Of a DNA stretch of 64,000 nucleotides, positions 60,371-64,000 are shown in pieces. A program made the translations under genes and the position numbers. Position 1 is the first letter of the stretch. Each line of letters opens with the position of its first letter. The notes under the pieces were generated by a model, which was not told the origin of the DNA, did not search any database, and was given only the letters and a program-made list of their open reading frames with translations. The DNA is from an uncultured Bacillota bacterium (lineage in GTDB: Bacteria; Bacillota_I; Bacilli_A; RFN20; CAG-826): the NCBI GenBank assembly GCA_949287245.1, contig CASEFL010000007.1, forward strand, positions 1 to 64,000, read 5' to 3'.

Positions 60371-60792
60371 TGAAAAAGTATTACTTAGCATATGGTTCAA
60401 ACTTAAACCTTAGCCAAATGAGAAGGAGATGCCCTAACGCCAAGAAGGTGGGGAGTTTCCTTCTTAGAGGCTACGAACTAGAGTTTAGATACTATTTGAC
60501 AATCAGGGAAAGTCCCAATGGCGAGGTTCCTTTGGGCATCTTTGAAATCGACGAAAACGACGAAAGGAGCCTAGATAGATACGAAGGATATCCGACGCAT
60601 TATAGGAAGGAATACCTAGAAGTCGAACTTAGCGGCAAACCGATAAAAGCCTTGGTCTATGTCATGAACGAGGAGATTAGGGGAATTATGGTTCCCGACA
60701 TGTTCTACGTGAACACGTGCCTAAAAGGCTACAGGGACTTCGGTTTCGATAGCGGTTATCTATTCAAGGCATACGAGAGATCGTTGCATTAA
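60370..60792 (+). CDS. gamma-glutamylcyclotransferase-like protein
   Basis: A 140-residue AIG2/GGCT-fold protein: YYLAYGSNLNLSQMRRRCPNA is the family's substrate loop, LGIFEIDENDERSLDRYEGYP carries the general-acid Glu region (LDRYEG), and KALVYVMNE follows. The family cleaves gamma-glutamyl-amine bonds to 5-oxoproline. Its pairing with amidoligases is an established genomic theme (make and undo an amide bond). Here its partner is damaged. It begins at the TAATG junction. Confidence 0.88.
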   Translation: MKKYYLAYGSNLNLSQMRRRCPNAKKVGSFLLRGYELEFRYYLTIRESPNGEVPLGIFEIDENDERSLDRYEGYPTHYRKEYLEVELSGKPIKALVYVMNEEIRGIMVPDMFYVNTCLKGYRDFGFDSGYLFKAYERSLH

Positions 60793-60806
60793 TAGAGCAA
60801 ATATCG

Positions 60807-60888
60807 TTTTTGATAATTTTCAATAATTCACAAAAATTTTTAATTATTTTTGAATAAAATGCTTTATTTTAAATTATTTTTGATAATT
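60807..60888. repeat. three short direct repeats upstream of HTH gene
   Basis: TTTTTGATAATT at 60807..60818 and 60877..60888, with TTTTTGAATAA at 60847..60857, in very AT-rich DNA before the type I restriction operon. Possible regulator or curvature sites. Confidence 0.5.
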
Positions 60889-60927
60889 CGCTCTAATCTC
60901 ATATTTTGCCAATTTTCTTTTTTCGAT

Positions 60928-60944
60928 ATAGCAAAAAGTGCTAT
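60928..60944. promoter_or_regulatory. dyad operator at restriction operon promoter
   Basis: ATAGCA-N5-TGCTAT, perfect 6-bp arms, 7 bases before a TATAAT -10 box at 60952..60957; the dyad covers the -35 position. It is the probable binding site of the HTH protein encoded next. Confidence 0.6.
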
Positions 60945-60985
60945 AAATGTGTATAATTTAATCTATAAAGTCTTTGAGGTGTTTT

Positions 60986-61183
60986 ATGATAGTTGATAAT
61001 TATCCATTAGCCATTAAGCAATTAAGAGAAAAAATGATGTTGTCCCAGCAGGAGTTCGCCAAAGTTCTTGGTGTTTCTTTTGCATCTATTAATAGATGGG
61101 AAAATGGGGTTCATGAGCCAACTATCAAAGTAAAGAGAAAGCTTCGCTCACTTTTTAATGAGTATGGCATAAAAATCAATTAG
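60986..61183 (+). CDS. XRE-family HTH regulator (controller-like)
   Basis: A 65-residue protein that is essentially one HTH_3 domain: LREKMMLSQQEFAKVLGVSFASINRWENGVHEPT. ATG 60986 follows GAGGTG. It stands 13 bases before hsdR and behind a promoter with a dyad over the -35, the arrangement of restriction-modification controller proteins, which delay or cap nuclease expression. Its role is inferred from this context. Confidence 0.8.
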   Translation: MIVDNYPLAIKQLREKMMLSQQEFAKVLGVSFASINRWENGVHEPTIKVKRKLRSLFNEYGIKIN

Positions 61184-61196
61184 GAAGGTGGCTAGT

Positions 61197-63509
61197 ATGA
61201 CAGAAGAGGAAGTAAAACTTAACTTTATAACTCCTGCAATAGAAGAAGCTGGGTGGGTAAAAAAGCAAATCGCAATGGAACGACCTATCACAGCCGGAAA
61301 AATCGTTGTAAGAGGCAATGTTGCAAAAAGATTAAAAGTCTTAAAGCCTGACTATGTCCTTTATTATAAGGAAAACCTACCTTTAGCAGTCGTTGAGGCA
61401 AAAGACAATTCCCACAGAGTGGGCGATGGAATGCAGCAGGCTTTGGAATATGCAGAAAAACTGGATGTTAGATTTGTTTTTACATCAAACGGTGATAATT
61501 TCCTTTTTCATGACAGAAAATTAGGAACTGAAGTCATTAAAGAGTTAGACGAGTTCCCTTCTCCTGAAGATTTATTCAAAAAACAATATGGCGATGAAAT
61601 CGAAACCTATCCAAATTTGCAGAAGGTAATTAATGAACCCTATTACTTTGGTGAGGGTTCGTATTCTCCTAGGTACTATCAGAGAATAGCAATAAATAAG
61701 ACCGTTGAGGCAATAGCCAAAGGACAAGACAGAGTACTTTTAGTTATGGCAACAGGTACAGGGAAGACCTTCATGGCCTTTCAAATAATATGGAGACTTT
61801 GGAAATCTGGATTAAAAAAGAAAATCCTATATTTAGCAGACAGAAATATACTCGTTGATCAAACAATCATTGGCGATTTTAAACCATTCAAAAACTCGAT
61901 GTATAAGGTCGAGCATAAGAAGATGGACACTTCTTACGAGATCTATTTATCTCTGTACCAACAGTTATCTGAAAACGAAACTGAAGATTCACTTGCTTTA
62001 TTGAAAGAAAGTTTTAAACCTGATTTTTTCGACTTAATTATTGTCGATGAATGTCATCGTGGAAGTGCTAGGGACGATTCTAATTGGCGTAAGATCCTGG
62101 ATTATTTTAATAAAGCTACGAAGATTGGTATGACTGCGACACCAAAAGAGACAAACGAGGTGTCTAATATAGATTATTTTGGTGAGCCGATTTATACATA
62201 TTCATTAAAAGATGGTATTGATGATGGGTTCTTAGCGCCATATAGAGTTATTAGATATGCAATCGATACTGATGTCTATGGTTATCGACCATCCAAAGGA
62301 AAAACTGATAAAGATGGAGATCTAGTTGAAGATAGGGAATACGGAATAAAGGACTATGACAAGAACTTAGTCATTGATGAAAGAACACAGCTTGTAGCTG
62401 AAAAAATAACGGAATATTTAAAGAACACAGATAGATTAGCCAAGACCATTGTTTTCTGTGTTGACATTGATCACGCAGAAAGGATGCGTCAAGCTTTGGT
62501 AAACCTGAATTCCGATCTTTGCGCGGACAATCATAGATATGTAATGAGAATTACTGGGGATAACGATGAAGGCAAAAAGCAATTAGATAATTTTATAGAT
62601 AACAATTGCGTTTATCCTACCATAGTTACCACATCTAAATTAATGACAACGGGCGTTAACTGCCAAACCTGCAAAAACATCGTGTTGGATAATATTTTTG
62701 GCGAAAATGGCATGACTGAATTCAAACAAATCATTGGTCGTGGCACGAGAATTGCTGAAGACTACGGCAAGATGTATTTCACAATTTTGGATTTTAGAAA
62801 TGCTACGAGATTATTTGCCGATCCTAAATTTAATGGCCCAGACATTCAGGATATCGATTATGATCCAGAATATCATAAAGATAAGAAACATGTAGCTGTT
62901 GTCACGGATGAGCCTAGTATTGATGGTGAAGACTCTGACAATCAAGTAAAGAAAAAAGTTTATATAAATAACGTTCAGGTTCAACTTCTATCTGAAAGAG
63001 TGCAATATTACGATAACGAAGGCAAATTAGTAACAGAAAGTTTGAAGGATTTCACCAAGAAAAATATATTGAGAGATTATGCCTCACTTGATGACTTCCT
63101 GCAATTTTGGACTAGCGACGAAAAGAGAGCAGCCATTATTCAGGAGTTGGAAGAAAAAGGGATATTCATCGAGGAACTAAGAAAAATGTATCCTGCTGAT
63201 GTCGATGACTTCGATTTGATATGCGATATTGCATATGGAATTAAACCTCTAACTAAAAGTGAGAGAACTAAAAATAATAAGGTAATTGAAGTCTTGAATC
63301 ACTATTCCAACGAATGCAAAGAAGTTTTAAATATATTACTTACTAAATATGCCAATGACGAGATAGACGATATTACCGACCAAAAAATACTTAAGTTACC
63401 TGATTTCAATGAATTTGGAAGCCTAGTAAAGATTGCTCGAATGTTTGGTGGATTGAATGGATATTTACAAGCAGTGCAAAACGTTCAGCATGCCTTATAT
63501 GCTCGATAA
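61197..63509 (+). CDS. hsdR: type I restriction enzyme R subunit
   Basis: A 770-residue HsdR. The N-terminal PD-(D/E)xK nuclease is visible as PDYVLYY...AVVEAKD. The translocase follows: Walker A MATGTGKTF, motif II VDECHRGS, motif III MTATPKE, motif VI IIGRGTRI. The C-terminal EcoEI-type domain ends with MFGGLNGYLQAV. GTG 61188 would overlap the AAGG ribosome binding site, so ATG 61197 is chosen. It cuts unmodified DNA after ATP-driven translocation in complex with HsdM and HsdS. Confidence 0.93.
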   Translation: MTEEEVKLNFITPAIEEAGWVKKQIAMERPITAGKIVVRGNVAKRLKVLKPDYVLYYKENLPLAVVEAKDNSHRVGDGMQQALEYAEKLDVRFVFTSNGDNFLFHDRKLGTEVIKELDEFPSPEDLFKKQYGDEIETYPNLQKVINEPYYFGEGSYSPRYYQRIAINKTVEAIAKGQDRVLLVMATGTGKTFMAFQIIWRLWKSGLKKKILYLADRNILVDQTIIGDFKPFKNSMYKVEHKKMDTSYEIYLSLYQQLSENETEDSLALLKESFKPDFFDLIIVDECHRGSARDDSNWRKILDYFNKATKIGMTATPKETNEVSNIDYFGEPIYTYSLKDGIDDGFLAPYRVIRYAIDTDVYGYRPSKGKTDKDGDLVEDREYGIKDYDKNLVIDERTQLVAEKITEYLKNTDRLAKTIVFCVDIDHAERMRQALVNLNSDLCADNHRYVMRITGDNDEGKKQLDNFIDNNCVYPTIVTTSKLMTTGVNCQTCKNIVLDNIFGENGMTEFKQIIGRGTRIAEDYGKMYFTILDFRNATRLFADPKFNGPDIQDIDYDPEYHKDKKHVAVVTDEPSIDGEDSDNQVKKKVYINNVQVQLLSERVQYYDNEGKLVTESLKDFTKKNILRDYASLDDFLQFWTSDEKRAAIIQELEEKGIFIEELRKMYPADVDDFDLICDIAYGIKPLTKSERTKNNKVIEVLNHYSNECKEVLNILLTKYANDEIDDITDQKILKLPDFNEFGSLVKIARMFGGLNGYLQAVQNVQHALYAR

Positions 63510-63530
63510 AAATTAATAGGAGATAAAACA

Positions 63531-64000
63531 ATGGCAATTAACAATTTAGTTAAAAGAATACAAGACATCATGCGCAATGACGCTGGTGTTGATGGTGATG
63601 CTCAAAGAATAAGCCAGATGACCTGGATGTTCTTTTTGAAGGTTTACGACGTAAAAGAAGAAGAATGGGAAATGCTCGATGAAAACTATAAAAGTTTGAT
63701 ACCTGACGAGCTTAAATGGCGTAATTGGGCTATAGATGATCACAGCAACAACGTTATTACCGGCGATACTTTACTTAACTTCATTAATAATATCCTTTTT
63801 CCTTTTTTCAAGGGCAGAGAGATCGATTTGAATTATAAGAAATACCGTTTTGAGATAACTCCCGATACACCTTTAAAACAAAGGATAATCCAATATGTAT
63901 TTGAAGATGCTTCAAATTATATGAAAGATGGCGTTCTTTTAAGACAAGTTATAAACGTTATCAATGAAGTAGACTTTTCTGAATACAAGGAAAGGCATGA
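63531..64000 (+). CDS. hsdM: type I restriction M subunit, partial (runs off window)
   Basis: The open frame from ATG 63531 (AGGAG upstream) encodes an HsdM N-terminal helical domain: LVKRIQDIMRNDAGVDGDAQRISQMTWMFFLKVYD, then LIPDELKWRNWAID and GDTLLNFINNILFPFF. The methyltransferase core with its NPPF motif must lie beyond the window, and so must HsdS. It is the second subunit gene of the operon, 21 bases after hsdR. Confidence 0.92.
   Translation, partial: MAINNLVKRIQDIMRNDAGVDGDAQRISQMTWMFFLKVYDVKEEEWEMLDENYKSLIPDELKWRNWAIDDHSNNVITGDTLLNFINNILFPFFKGREIDLNYKKYRFEITPDTPLKQRIIQYVFEDASNYMKDGVLLRQVINVINEVDFSEYKERH

Noticed and set aside
1-64000. CRISPR array
   Set aside because: No series of regularly spaced near-identical short repeats with unique spacers was found; the 78-bp repeats are contiguous and degenerate.

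Overview
The window comes from a low-GC, Gram-positive-like bacterium, most likely an uncultured gut member of the Bacilli. The pointers are AT-rich genes with clear AGGAGG-type ribosome binding sites, Ser-rich lipoproteins with Gram-positive lipoboxes, MarR/TrmB/ECF regulators, a Firmicutes-type glycerol operon (FAD oxidoreductases, a DUF1667 protein and GlpK) with a CcpA-like cre box, a PerR-like box at rubrerythrin, and glycolipid/cardiolipin genes of the kind seen in Acholeplasma-like Bacilli. TGA is used as a stop throughout, so the code is the standard bacterial one. I cannot name the genus from sequence alone.

Layout. 1-0.82 kb: a broken amidoligase gene joined to a fragment of a UvrD-like helicase. 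1-15.3 kb: membrane protein, TrmB-MFS-SGNH operon, DUF362 protein, HAD protein, a fucO-like alcohol dehydrogenase interrupted by one in-frame amber codon, a secreted endonuclease I lipoprotein, a GNAT-like protein, a PH-domain protein, a lipoprotein and a MarR/MacB-type ABC pair. 15.4-22.4 kb: initiator tRNA with an unusual anticodon arm, then a glycerol operon and a membrane alpha/beta hydrolase. 22.7-29.5 kb: glycolipid glycosyltransferase plus acyltransferase, rubrerythrin, an ECF sigma/anti-sigma/lipoprotein regulon with two matching promoters, SDR, MazG-like. 29.5-31.9 kb: a gene-poor patch holding one AAA (DUF4143-type) ATPase between 41-bp direct repeats, ending at tRNA-Phe/tRNA-Asp. 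32-53.7 kb: MarR plus heterodimeric ABC exporter; a four-gene operon of two giant extracytoplasmic proteins with an ABC-2 transporter; a transporter, Zn-dependent phospholipase C-like protein, cardiolipin synthase, aldose epimerase, 4-alpha-glucanotransferase, RimO, nucleoside hydrolase; tRNA-Thr.

From tRNA-Thr (53.86 kb) onward the DNA is an accessory island of visibly higher GC and different codon use: an ssDNA-binding-like protein, a primase/SF3 helicase, an ArpU-like regulator, a non-coding block with about 78-bp degenerate tandem repeats, and a terminase-small-subunit-like protein, with no capsid, tail or integrase gene in view. This is the gene set expected of a phage satellite (PICI-like) or a prophage remnant. 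It is followed by a second, differently damaged amidoligase copy, a gamma-glutamylcyclotransferase, and the start of a type I restriction-modification operon (HTH regulator, HsdR, HsdM running off the window).

The points I would look at first are: the ABC-2/giant surface protein operon; the satellite-like island and its 78-bp repeats; about 280-bp inverted repeats at the 3' ends of tRNA-Phe and tRNA-Thr that bracket a 22-kb segment; the pair of reciprocally truncated amidoligase genes sharing an identical structured leader; the ECF sigma promoter pair; the amber-interrupted fucO; and the initiator tRNA with C33.
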